Shown here: positions 1-12,046 of the stretch, one piece after another
Layout: each line of letters starts with the position of its first letter
Position numbering within the stretch: the first letter of the stretch is position 1
Origin: Ehretia macrophylla
Taxonomy: Eukaryota; Streptophyta; Magnoliopsida; Boraginales; Ehretiaceae
Assembly: GCA_037974665.1 (NCBI GenBank)
Contig: CM075771.1
Location: forward strand, 34,456,425-34,520,424
Reading direction: 5' to 3'
DNA: 64,000 bases
The notes under the pieces: generated by a model
Told to the model about the DNA's origin: nothing
The model's input: only the letters and a program-made list of their open reading frames with translations
Database searches by the model: none
Translations under genes and position numbers: made by a program

Positions 1-873
1 AAACTAGAACGTCTGAAATCTACATATAAGTCAAGAATTCAAATCCTTCAGTTACACTCTTCAAAACTAAACCTCAATATATTCAATACTTAAATTCATT
101 ACAAAAACTTCATAAAGCAAAATCTAAACTTCTTTGTCAAAATCTTGAATTTACCCCAAGAAACTTAAGGCTCAAAGAACAATAAAAGATATAAGGCAGT
201 CATCTATAACTTTACAATAATCAATATGATAAAGCATGACAATTATATCCGCACATACATAACAATAGCAAGCAGTGGTTGCTTAATAGCATGCTCACAA
301 TTTATATAGCTCATAAGGTTCAACATCGTGTCTTGAGTTAATTAATATTATCAAGAGGACCGGAAAACAAGATTCAATAAAAATAAAAAATAAATATCAG
401 AGTAGACAATGAATTGAATAAAGCTTGTTGATCAACAATGAGTAGCTAAAGAACGATAAATCTAATTTACCTTAATAATCTTGACATCATAACAAAAATT
501 AAAGCCTTTAAAGCACTAAACTTCAAGCAAATCTCTCTCTTTTTTTCCCCTCTTCTCCTAGATTTCTTGATTGCGTCCAAACATCATGAGAGTCTAAGGC
601 TTTATGACTTGTTCATATAGAAGTTTAATCTTAATCCCAAAACAATATATTAAAAAATTTAACTCAATAGTAAATAATATTTTGTTTTCTAAAGTTCTAT
701 TCCTGTAGGATTTCCAACTACCCCCAAGTCTCGAAATCTTATTTTCTTCAAGGCATCGAAATTCCATTGCAGACTAAAATTTAGTACATTTTTGTTTTTC
801 TTTTGGTACTCTTAAAAAATTAGGTCATTCAATATACAAATGCAAGGAACGTGATTGGGTGATATTCAAAATG
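1..873. other. AT-rich intergenic DNA
   Basis: No open frame, RNA gene or convincing repeat boundary was seen here. Composition is strongly A+T rich with short pyrimidine runs near 540. Confidence 0.6.
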
Positions 874-1642
874 ATTTGAAAAAATGGTAATTTGAGGGCC
901 TGAATTTGGTCTAATATGGAATTAATCTGAACTTCAAAACCGTTAAAAGAAGGGCTCAAACTTTCAAAAAAGGGGTATTTTACACACCCATTAATCAAAA
1001 AATATTAGACTAATATCACTTTACCCCCGCAATATATATAATACAAATTTTGCTCCTATATGTTTATTTTATATTACTTAACCTTCTTACTAGATTTAGT
1101 TAACTTTCTCGAAGTCATTAATAAGATACAAATGTACAAAAATACTAATATTTATATTTAATTTTTAATTTTTTTTAAATAAATTTAAAACTTCATACAA
1201 TAAATAAAACAACAAGAAATAAAATTTTGAGCAAAATGTTACACTGTATAAACAGTAAGCATTTCTTAGCCTAATATTTATATTCTTTTTTAGGTTAATA
1301 TATATCATTCTAATTTCTCAATGTATACACAGTGTAGCATTTTTTCCTTTCATAGTTATTTTGTCTATATCGCTTTGTCCATTGTATGTCATTTGGTAAA
1401 ATAAGAGGCACTTTTTGTTACATTCATATAGTTTAAAACGACAACAATGAACAATTCTATGATATTGAGCAATATAAAATAAACATTGGAGCAAAATGTT
1501 GCATTGTGTATACATTGAAAGGGTAAAATAATATTAACATAACATTAATAACAATTTATCCTTTAATGTAAATACCATAATATTTTTGTCCCCTAATATT
1601 TATTTTGTGTTACTTAGTACTTTCGAATTATTAGTAAAAAAA

Positions 1643-1677
<35 letters not shown>

Positions 1678-1946
1678 CATTGTTAATGACTTCAAGCGAT
1701 ATTTTTGTTGACTAAATCATGGAAGGAGGTTAATTGATATAAGACAAACATTAGGGGCAAAATATTATACTATATAGATATTGTAGGGATAGTGATATTA
1801 ACTCGATATTTTCTAACTGATGATGTGTAAAATACCTTTTTGTTTTTTTCAAAAGTTTGAGCCATTCTTTAAAGGTTTTCAAGTTTATACCCTTAATTCC
1901 ATATTGGACCCAATTTAGGCCTTAAAATTATCTCTTTCAAAAGAAT
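874..1946. repeat. Long foldback (inverted-repeat) element, about 1.07 kb
   Basis: The left arm (about 874-1140) and the reverse complement of the right arm (about 1690-1946) share long stretches. Both carry a 'ggctcaaactt' segment, a 'ggtattttacac' segment, 'ttaatatcact'-like text and an 'agtcattaa' segment, in the same order. The centre holds AT-rich unique sequence and an (AT)n tract. I found no transposase frame and no clear target-site duplication. It is most likely a non-autonomous terminal-inverted-repeat element (MULE or foldback type). Confidence 0.6.
1645..1674. repeat. (AT)n microsatellite
   Basis: About 15 perfect AT dinucleotides lie inside the foldback element. Confidence 0.9.
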
Positions 1947-4900
1947 TTATGGAGATATGAATATGATTTTGTATGACAGAGTTGGAAACAAGCTAGCTCT
2001 ATGACTTCTATTTTTTGGTCATTACCTAGCTCTATGACTTCCGTTAGCAAGTTGATATGCTTTTTGTTCTAAATAAAATAAAAGCTAAGACTAACTTATG
2101 AAAAGGTATATATGATCCTTAAAATTTTGGTAATTATTGTCATAATTTGGGCGCTCAAATTACAAAACTGATTATTGTAAACCCACTTGCATAGTGTGCT
2201 AGTTAGATAGATATTTAATATCAAAATGTTGTCTTCAAATTTTCTATTAGCTTATTGACTTAATATCTTTTTTCATAATATGTTGCAATATCATAGAAAT
2301 AAAAAAATGTTCTGAAATAGTTATTGTTGCCTTAATCTTTCAACAAAACTTCTTATGCATGGTATTTAGCATGACAACTGTTACGTAATTGATAAACTTC
2401 ATGTAATTAAATAACTAAATTTTGTTTAGTGAAGCAATTTTAATTAGAACTTTTTGTAAAGTGATCACATCATTTAAAAACTTAAACTATTAGAGAAAGA
2501 TTTATTATATTATCTTATTATCTTTAACATGTCCTTATAAATGTAGGCGCAGTTAGTTTCTGAGTCTTGTTGACTGTAAGTTCAATGGTTTTGGGTGGTT
2601 GCGTGTTTTGAACCCAAGACATTTAAATACTTCATTTAAAAGTTTAGAAATTTATATGAGATTCTTCTTCTTGTAAGAATGTCGACACACTAAGAACAAA
2701 AGCAATAATCTATAAGGGAGGACATTGGCCTACTTTCCCAGATAGGAAGCCAAATCAAATAAACTTTTCAGAAATCAAATTGCATGAAAATGTTCCAAAA
2801 GGCTGCTTGGAAGTGAAACAAGAATCTGTTGTTTCTGACAAAGTATAATTTATGGAATGGAAAGCACAAAAGTATAAAACCAGTACAATGCATGGAAATT
2901 TGTTTCCTCAGCTTGTCTTGCCATGATTTTTTTTTTTTTTTTTGGTCAAAGTCTTACCATGATTCGAATAACGTTCTTCTGAGTTCTACTTTGTAATCAT
3001 AATGCCTTATCTATATATCTCATTTACATATATGGGCAGTATGTATACTAGCAGGGACGGTTCTACCCGTGAAGTTATAAAGACTACAATTTTCACTAAT
3101 TTTATAAAATATTTTAATATTTTTTAATCTTCACAACCATTAATTAACCTCTCCTGATCAAATATCCTAATTCCGGCCCTGTAAGTTCAAATAAATATCA
3201 CATGTACCGCCTCAACATATCAGAGTCAATTTGCATATGCCTAATGTTTACTATCCAATCATCAAGACCAGAGTACTTCAAATCAAACTGAGATAAAATT
3301 AATTGGTTTATTTTCAAAATTAATATTTAATTTCTTTCACAAAACTATAGCAAAACAAAATGAAGATAAGAAATTCGCCCAAAAAATTGGTTTTGAGAGC
3401 TATATTCCAAAAGCAGGGTTGAAAGAATTTTGTTTCCAAATAATATCAGAATGAATCTTTTCAGATACTAATTTGCTATTGTTTTTCAGGCACAAATATT
3501 ACGTAAAAAAATTACAACATGTTCCATTTTTTTTTTTTAATTCCTTTTTCGAAAACCCATGATCCATGAATTGGCAATGGGACTCAATCATCAATTTGAG
3601 AGAACGTAAGAAAAATAAACGAAAATTAATGAACCATAAGATTGATTATTGTGTTGATGTAAGAAAAAAGGTACTCTAATAGTATATGATAATTTGACAA
3701 ACTTGTATTTATTTTTATTTAATCTTTGAACTTCTGATTTATGGTGCTTTGTTTCAATTTATTTATTTATTTTTTTAAGATTCAGTAGATTAATCTAATG
3801 AAAATAACGTTATCTACCGAACATGTCGGGTCGGTTTTTTTATTTATTTATTTATTTTTTTTTGTGGTAAATAAGATATCGTATGTAGCTTTGAGTCAAT
3901 TACTCAATATGTTATACACTATCATTTCATTCATTATATTGGACAAGTTTGAGAATGTTATTCACATGATTCTTGTGGCTTGAAGGATCCAATGCTGATT
4001 CTCGGGTTCGTTTGGTTGATGATGATATGCATCAATCTATATCATTGATATTTTGTTTTACGTAGATTATATATCTCTTTATGCTTTTCAGTTTTTATCA
4101 GGAGTATTTGAAATTCTACTATATCAGATAATCGAGCTTTTATAAGAAGCACATAGTTATTGGATTGCGACGTGACACGCACAATGTAAAACTAATAAAA
4201 GGAGACTGGAAAAAGAGGAAGACAATGATCCTATATGAAATGAACTCATACTTCTTTTTAATAATGAAAAACTCACACTACGTAAGATTAAATTACAAAT
4301 CTCGTGTCTATTGAACTCAAAAAGTTTTTTCTAGCCCCAAAAAATATATAAATAAGTCCAAAAAGAAAGGAATACAAACACTCAAACTTTTTTTTTGGTA
4401 GTAACAGTCCACTTTAATTTGGGCATTTGCATTTGAATCAATTGTAGTATTTGATTTTAATGCGGTTGAGCCTGATATTCCTCAAAGTTAAAAGCAACAC
4501 TGAACATGTGAAAAGAATAAAAGAATTTCATTTAGATCCATTCATCGAGATGGCTTTCTTCTCCGTAGGCTAGGGTTGTGTGGTAAATTAGCACTCTTTC
4601 TAAGTGAAAGATTCCCACATAATTTGTCCACAATGATAAGCAGGCATAATACTAAATTAAAGTGGAATCTCGTAATTATCTTTCTGCACTATTATTCCGA
4701 TTTTACAGTTTGAAGTGCAACGGTACAATTTACACATGCATCAGGTTTGTAAAAAAATTAATCCTAATAGGGGCCAACGAATTTTAAACCCATGTTTTGA
4801 TGAATTTTACATTTCTTTGTTGCCGACCAGGCTACCCCTAGGTGTTTGCTTTTTTCTCTCTTTCTTTGTCGATTCTTGTAAAGTTTGGTTTCAAATTGCA

Positions 4901-7703
4901 GATATTGGCTTCAACATCTTTATTAGTCAGCAAATCACTTTATTTTTCTTTTTTTTTTTTTTCCTTTAAATTTGTAAAGTTCATGGCAGGGTTGAACATC
5001 ATATCCATGATGGCTTGCCTTTTCACGTTCTCCGTTGGGCAGAAATTCAACTTTTGATCACCTAAAAAGCTTCTTTCGTCTTTTGGCTCACAAAATATCA
5101 GCTCAAACAAAGCTTAGTGCAAGATCAACAATTTTCTCATTAACTCTGTACCGTCAATTATATACTTAACAATAAAATACTCTAAAAAAGCCCACATACG
5201 ACGAAGATTTTTTGTTGATGTCAAAAAAGTCCCACTCCTATTAACATAGGAAATGTAAGTGGAAGCAAAGGATGATTCATGCATATTGATATGTCTGTTC
5301 CATTAATTTTTTTTTGAATTCTTACTTAATTAATTGTTTTCGATTCACCGGATCTTACCTTTTTTGAAAGGAGTCAATAATCTCATGAGTAATTATTAGT
5401 AAAAAGATTTAACTGTTACAGTTTAACAAAACCATTGCAAAAAAGTTTTAGTTTATACAAAAGTTTTTAAACCCATTGTAATAAGACACCTATTAATTGG
5501 ATTTTTATTATTTTTTTATTTTTTATTTTCTCAACAGGGTTGTAAAAGAGTTAAAATGTTGTAGTGATTATACATAATAGACTACCAAAAACATCTAGCT
5601 AAGAAAATTGTCGTTTGTATAATCATAAGCTAAATGGCTTCGATCTATATGAGACTTAAGAATCATGTGTCTAATCCTAAAATTAATTGGTATAAGATAA
5701 AATAGATTAGAATTTTAAATGTATATATTCTAGCAATAAGAAGTCTAGATGTACTTATACTGATCATTATACCGAAATTCAATTTTAATTGACGTATTGT
5801 AGATCGTTCCTGAACCAACTTCTTTGGCAACTCAATATCGAGGCTGGTATCACTCACACATATATGTGTATATATATAACTTTTACACCAATTGGTTAGT
5901 CGTAAGGCTTACAATGGGTAAGTGACACCTAAAATCAGTTACGTACCTTAACAAATGCCTCATGGAAATCGAGAAAAACAGCGATACGTTACAATAAAGG
6001 ACAAATCGGTGTACGAATAATTATTATACAGAATCAGCTTTGCATTTTTATAAAAGAATGGTACCATGACTTGAATGTGTCACCTCTAAGTCCTCTCTCT
6101 GCTACTCACCCTCTTTTTGAATGAATAAGGATAAGGGTCCCTTTTCTTTAACCATGTCTCGAAAGAAAGTAGTCAGGCTTCCTGCTCGGATGGATGGGAC
6201 AATAACTTCAAGCTGGCGGAATAAATTAAGGAGATCTGCCAACGAGTGTAAGCAACGCTTTCTATTGTCCCATTGGCTCTATCCATTCATTGAATTTACA
6301 TTGGACTAAAATAATCTGTACATGATCAGTAGCTTTTGTTGAATATAATAAATAATATAATAAATCCCTCTCTAACAACTTAACCTTTTAGATGAGTTAG
6401 TCACTTAACAGCTTTGTCTTCATGATGATATTCTAGGGAATTATCTGCAGCATTTTTATCACTCTTATACTCTTAGGGTCTTGATGATATTCTTCTTGCC
6501 TTTGCATACCAGATATGCAATTTTCATAGTCAGATACGAACTCCACAAAGCAACTAACTTCAGAATATCTTTTTTCTTTTGGAAATTCATTTCTTAGAAC
6601 AATACAATCCTCTTACATGGATAAATTATGACTTCAAATATTAGTATATATGTATATGATTATGAGCTATTCTGCGTAATACATCTTTTCTCGGATTTAT
6701 TAGTAGTTACAAAAAATAATTAGACGCGAAAGCATTGAATGCCCAGTGACGAAGTAATTGTACTAGAGGTGAGCAAAGTGCAACAATCGATTCGTACCTA
6801 AGATTCTTCATCGAAGAATACCATCATTATCATCACCGGACCATGGCTAGATACTATGCTGGACATTCCCCATAATCCGAGGAATATCTCGATCAGAATC
6901 TGCTGTCTGATTAAAACTCTAGTCATCTAACCTACGGAGCTGCTCTTAAAAACGTATCGTGGGCCCCACAATTATTTGTGGAGTATGCATCACACACGCT
7001 GGTGGACTCACGCTGTGTGAGAGGGACATCAAAAACATCCGCACATTTTTTTTTTAGCAAAATCCATAACTTATGTTTGTTGGCATCTGATTTTTTTATT
7101 TTTAATTGTTGTAATGTATATACTACACGTCAATATGCAATACTACCCAGAAAATATTTTCAAATTTGCTTTATCTTTCTCATATGTATGAAATTTCACA
7201 AGAAAGACTTCAAGGTGTTAATTAAATAGTAATGGGTCTCCCCCATGTTTACCAAGCCTATAATTGAAGATTGCAAAAAAAAAATCTGCTTGATAACCCA
7301 AGATTATTTCGTCTCTACCATGTCTACCTTGATGTCAATAGGTGTCCGAATTGGACAATTTTAGTCTGTCGCAACGTCTTGATAGTACTAGCATGAATGA
7401 TCCCCCATGGCTCTCCTAATTCTGTTAAAACAAGTTCATAGGAAGGGTGCAACATCCCTAAGAATGATTGTAGAGTAACCTTTTGAGCTATTCGTACTGC
7501 TGTATCAGGGTATATCAAATTTTGATTATGCTTCCTTTCAAATTAAAAAAAAAATCAGTAATGGGTCTAGTGATCTTGTTGAATATTGAAACGTGCTATT
7601 TTCATTGTTTGATTTGTTGGTTCACACGGACGTGGTAACTAGGTAACTTCAACCAAATGATTGCTTTGAGAGTTTAATTCATATCATGAAAATATTTGTA
7701 TCT
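1947..7703. other. Gene-free intergenic stretch
   Basis: Only short open frames without recognisable domains were seen (for example 6121-6309 + and 7324-7518 -). Poly-T runs occur near 2928 and 3841. Codon use and splice context give no support for a gene, and I do not recognise either open frame. A small inverted repeat at 3052-3181 is listed separately. Confidence 0.5.
3052..3181. repeat. Small possible MITE, 130 bp
   Basis: The left end 'cagggacgg' mirrors the right end 'ccggccctg' with one mismatch, and the interior is AT-rich. No target-site duplication was found, so this is tentative. Confidence 0.3.
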
Positions 7704-7713
7704 AATAAAATAT

Positions 7714-8223
7714 GAGTAAATTGCTTGCCGCCCCCCTGTGTTTTGTTTGAAATACTCATTCACCCCCTGTGTTTTTAAAATAGGCTCATTATCCCCCTGT
7801 GATTTTCAGAATGTAGCTGACCCCCCGCTCCGTTAGAAAAATCGTCTAATTTAACGGCAATTGTAACACACGCGCTTAAAATGCGATTTTTTTATGCTTT
7901 TGGTTAAAATAAATTCTTTGTTGGACAAAAATACCCTTTTAGTAAATTGCTTGCCGCCTCCTGTGTTTTTCCTGAAATACTCATTCACCCCCTGTGTTTT
8001 TAAAATAGGCTCATTACCCTCCTGTATTTTTTCGATTTTAACTTTATGTAAGGGTATAACAATCAATTAACTAATTTTGTAACGTTTGCTAACGGAATAA
8101 GCGATTTTGGGTGCGTCAGCTTAATCGATAAAAACACAGGGGGGTAATGAGCCTATTTTAAAAACACAGGGGGTGAATGAGTATTTCGGGCAAAACACAG
8201 AGGGGGCAGCAAGCAATTTACTC
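7714..8223. mobile_element. MULE-like MITE with reiterated terminal repeats
   Basis: The ends are near-perfect inverted repeats of about 90 bp (left 'gagtaaattgcttgc', right its complement). The element is flanked by a perfect 10-bp direct repeat, 'aataaaatat', at 7704-7713 and 8224-8233. A third copy of the terminal sequence sits inside the element in direct orientation at about 7941-8035. Each arm is built from short units containing 'ccccctgtgtttt'. A TSD of 9-10 bp is typical of Mutator-like elements. There is no transposase frame, so it is non-autonomous. Confidence 0.85.
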
Positions 8224-8233
8224 AATAAAATAT

Positions 8234-8777
8234 AGTAATACGACCCCTAACAAAATAAGAAAATGTTTTTTGTTTTTGATACAACGGAAGTCTAATCGAA
8301 TTTGCGTCGAACTCGTAAACCTTTTGCATAATTATCATGCATTTAGACAAAAGAATCTTTAGCAAACAAGAAGAGGTTGCATATATATATGTATGACTAT
8401 CATATATGAGAATAGGATACTTATCGATGTTGATTAAAATACATTATTTAGGGTATTAAATTTAACAGGAAAAGTTTCATTTGCTCATTCTGAATAATAA
8501 TAATCACTCTAGCCAACGTTAAAGCGTTTGGAAATTGTATGGGAACATTGAAACTTCTGCTTAAACATTCAAGCAAAAAAAGTGGTTTTGGAAATAAATC
8601 AAATTAGTGGAGAAATCGAAAGGGACCTCTCCAAATTACAAAAGTGAATGAATAAATCCATTTTTCACATAATTTTGCTTCGTGAGTACACACTTTGAAG
8701 TGTGTAATAATTGACCCAGAGCACAAATTCGACACTATATATCCAATAATAACTTCTTGGGAAATGTTACCAACGAG
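8234..8777. other. Intergenic, nothing recognised
   Basis: AT-rich, with no coding potential or repeat boundary seen. Confidence 0.5.
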
Positions 8778-9617
8778 TTAAGATCTGTTTGACCTAGTTT
8801 TTAAATATTTAAAAGTAATTTTTGTGAATTTAGAAGTTAAAATTAACTTGTTTGGTCTATTTCTGAAAGAAAGCTAAAATAGAGAAAAACTAATAAAATA
8901 ATAACTCCGATTTGGAGCTTTTTAAAAAAGACTTTTACAAAACTGTTTTTACATAGTGCTAAAAATTATTATTTTTTCTTTTTTAAATATACTCCTCCAT
9001 ATTTTTTAAAGTCCAATATTGAACTCATAATTTCTAAAAACCCAACATTGATAACATAAGTCAAACAATTAATGATTTTTGTTTAATATACTTCTAACCA
9101 AAACTTTACTGCTGAAAGTTCTACAACTCAAAAGTAAAAATTTCACAATTAGGCCAAACAATTAAGTTAGTGATTTAAAAATTAAACAATGGAAGCCTTG
9201 AAAAACAGTGGCAAACAATCTTTAGGCTCAGTTTGGTCTAGTTGTGAAATTTTAAATTTTGAGTTGTAAAGTATTTAGCAGTAGAGCTTTAGTTAGAAGT
9301 GCTATTGAATAAAAAATCATTGATTGTTTGGCCTATGTTGAGCAATGTTGACCCTTTAGAAAATTGAAGGGTAATGTTAGAATTTAAAAAATATAAAAGA
9401 GTATATTTGAGAAAGAACAAGAAAATAACTTTCCGATTATGTAAAAACAGTTTCGCAAAAATTTATTTTTAAAAACTCCAATTTAGAGTTTTTTATTTTT
9501 CACCTTTAATTTTTACCTAAAAATACTTTCAAAAATGAGTCAAATAGATTAGTCTCAATTTTTTAACGCACAAAACATACTTTTAAATGACAAAAGTTAG
9601 ATTAAACAGACGCTTAA
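8778..9617. mobile_element. Foldback non-autonomous DNA element, 840 bp
   Basis: The left arm (8778 to about 9155) and the right arm (about 9220-9617) are inverted copies. Recurrent pieces include 'aaactgtttttacata', 'aaacaatcaatgattttt'-like text and 'tttcacaa.ta.gccaaac'. The termini read 'ctgtttga' and 'aaacag', and TTAA occurs at both edges (8778-8781 and 9614-9617). No coding frame is present. TTAA at both edges could be a short target-site duplication or part of the ends, so I do not assign a superfamily. Confidence 0.65.
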
Positions 9618-11282
9618 TAGGATAATCTCATACGTGGATATGTTATTCATTTTCATTATGTTTGGGCGCAACTTTTAACGATCTCCTCCTCGAAAATTAG
9701 CACCCTCTATTTCCCCAAAGCAAAAATTGTACCCTCAATTATTAAATAAAATAAGATCTGACCGCCTGAAAAAGTCCAGATTTAATAAATATCGCGAAAA
9801 GAAAAGGGGAAAAAAAGGACTAACTACGCTTTGAAAAATTGGGACTTTTTCTTGTTCTCATCTATATAGTGTGCGGATAGACAAGTCTATGTTCTTTCAT
9901 TACATATATTACTTATCTTTTTACTATCCAATAATATACGTTGAGAGGTACTAATAGTTACACAATATGATTTATAACATTGAAATAGATATAAATTAAT
10001 CATGTTTAAAATAAATTACTCGTCATTAAAAAAAAAAAGAGCGGATGGACAGGAAATTAGTTTAGACTAAGCAAATCCTTTCGCCTCCTTCCTTGCTGGC
10101 TAAATGGACAATGCTCTTTGTATGTGAACGTGAAAATATTCACGCCAAATGGCAGATACGTACAATGATACTTTCCAAAATGCATTCCCAAGTTTTTTCA
10201 AGTAGATATTAACCAGATGATCAGATCAGGAAATGCATTACAGTGGTGGAATCAATAATAAAGGTTGGGGACACACTAAGAAGTACTTGTTTAACTTCTT
10301 TTCATATATTATTTCCCGAATTATCTTCTCAGATGTAATTTACAAACTTTAAATTTTGACTCTCTATAATTGTAACATTCGTTACGGATTTTTAACATGA
10401 GATAAAGTTTTAATTTGTGTTGTTGTTGTAAAATATATCACCCGAAAAGAAATTAAACAAATTTTTGGTGTGGCTACAATGATCAACCTTTGAAATATGT
10501 GATGAATATCTTAATTATTCTGTTGTGACCCACATCTTATTTTGGAATTCTTACTTGTGGTTTTCTATTTTGCTCACCACTTTAGCAATAAAGTGCAGTT
10601 GGTAAAATGAAATTAACACGATTTGCCTTTCTTACAGAAAGTGCAGTTGGTAGGCCGGGGGTGCACAATTTGTTTAACAATATTAGCAATACTACATTTA
10701 ATTAGACTTCTTTCTGTAAAAAGTAATAATTCTAAAGCAATTTAAGTCATTATCACACATGCGATAGAAAAGAGCGATTAATTTTTAGTCATTTCTCCAT
10801 GAGGATAAACAAGCAATAAATATCCTTCGGAGATGTCAAAATTTTATTTTATTTTATTTTATTTTTTGATTCAGAAAAAATCTAAGATCGTATAATGTAA
10901 CTAGTTTTTTTTATTTTATTCTCTATAAGTCTCTTTCAGGCTGAGGATCTCACGTAGATGCTTATAAAATCACTAGCACTTGTGGTGCCATCACATGTGG
11001 ATTCCAATTTTTATTAATTCTTCAATTGATTCTCGACTATTTGTTCCTCATCCAAGACATGAGAAAGGTGAAGCAATTATTCTCTCAAAGAAAAATTTTA
11101 GTGAATTCATTTGAAAATCTTTTAATTTTTAATATAATAGGGGACGAAATTGTATTTCAAACTCATAATTTTTAATTACAATAAATTATTACGTGATAGT
11201 TCCACCCAACTCTTGAGTCATCAATTGGAGTATCTTTCTTTCCATGAATTTGTCCTTTTCAATGGAATTGCTCCCCTCCCAT
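9618..11282. other. Upstream region of the HMA-type gene
   Basis: This gene-free stretch ends at the HMA TATA box and would contain its promoter-proximal region. I see short T- and A-rich runs (for example an 'attttatttt' run at about 10845-10870) but no motif I would assign to a regulator. Confidence 0.5.
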
Positions 11283-11290
11283 TTATAAAA
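11283..11290 (+). promoter_or_regulatory. TATA box of the HMA-type gene
   Basis: TTATAAAA is followed by CCCC-rich DNA and lies about 30 bp before the likely start of transcription (about 11315-11320). The next recognisable transcript feature is a 5' UTR splice donor at 11418. Confidence 0.6.
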
Positions 11291-11314
11291 CCCCGCCCCA
11301 TATATGCATGCCTT

Positions 11315-11535
11315 ATTAAAATCCAAGTGATCTTCAACACTCTTCTTGCCAATATAGTTATCACCTCCTTCCCAAAGCCTACCCTCAAGATATTCAGAAT
11401 CTTTCACTGATCAAAAGGTTTTCTTTTCTTTTATCATGCATAATCTCTTATATTCTCAGTGATGGTGATTAACTAAGTATAATTAAACACTATTTGTGAT
11501 TGTCTGCAGGAATTGTTCAATCTACAAAGGAAGAC
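11315..11535 (+). other. 5' UTR of the HMA-type gene with a small intron
   Basis: The leader appears to start about 25-30 bp after the TATA box. A donor at 11418 (aaag|gttttc) and an acceptor at 11508-11509 (tctgcag|gaat) with a pyrimidine-rich approach remove an intron of 92 bp. The exon then runs 'gaattgttcaatc...' to the ATG at 11536. The intron is inferred from splice consensus only. Confidence 0.55.
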
Positions 11536-12003
11536 ATGGCTGCTATTGACAACAATGCAGCTATGAAGTTGCAGAAAAGCTACTTTGATGTGTTGGGGCT
11601 TTGCTGTTCATCTGAAGTTCCTCTTGTTGAGAGGATTCTCAAGTCTCTCGATGGTGTCAAAGATGTGTCAGTCATCGTCCCAACCAAAACTGTCATTGTC
11701 ATCCATGATAGCAGCCTCATTTCTCAGCTCCAAATTGGTAACAACACAACTAACTTTCACTACGTACAATTAATTTATACCAATCCTTTATTTACTTTAA
11801 TTTTCTTTCTATTTTAGCAACCATTAGGAGGTTTTATCATTGCATGCACCCTTATCATTTATTAAAATCCCCAAAAAATTATCTCGTTTTGGTTTTGTTA
11901 AAGACAGGGTGGATTCAGACACCCAAATTTAGGGTGTGCATTTATATAGTGAAAGAGATTAAGATGTGTACTTATACAAAGAAAGTATTCAATATAATGA
12001 TTT

Positions 12004-12046
<43 letters not shown>

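Noticed and set aside
6121-6309. 62-codon open frame (+)
   Set aside because: Slightly better composition than the surroundings, but no recognised domain, no splice context and no promoter; not called a gene.
7324-7518. 64-codon open frame (-) with protein-like composition
   Set aside because: I could not link it to any family; it might be a fragment of an unknown gene, but the evidence is too thin.
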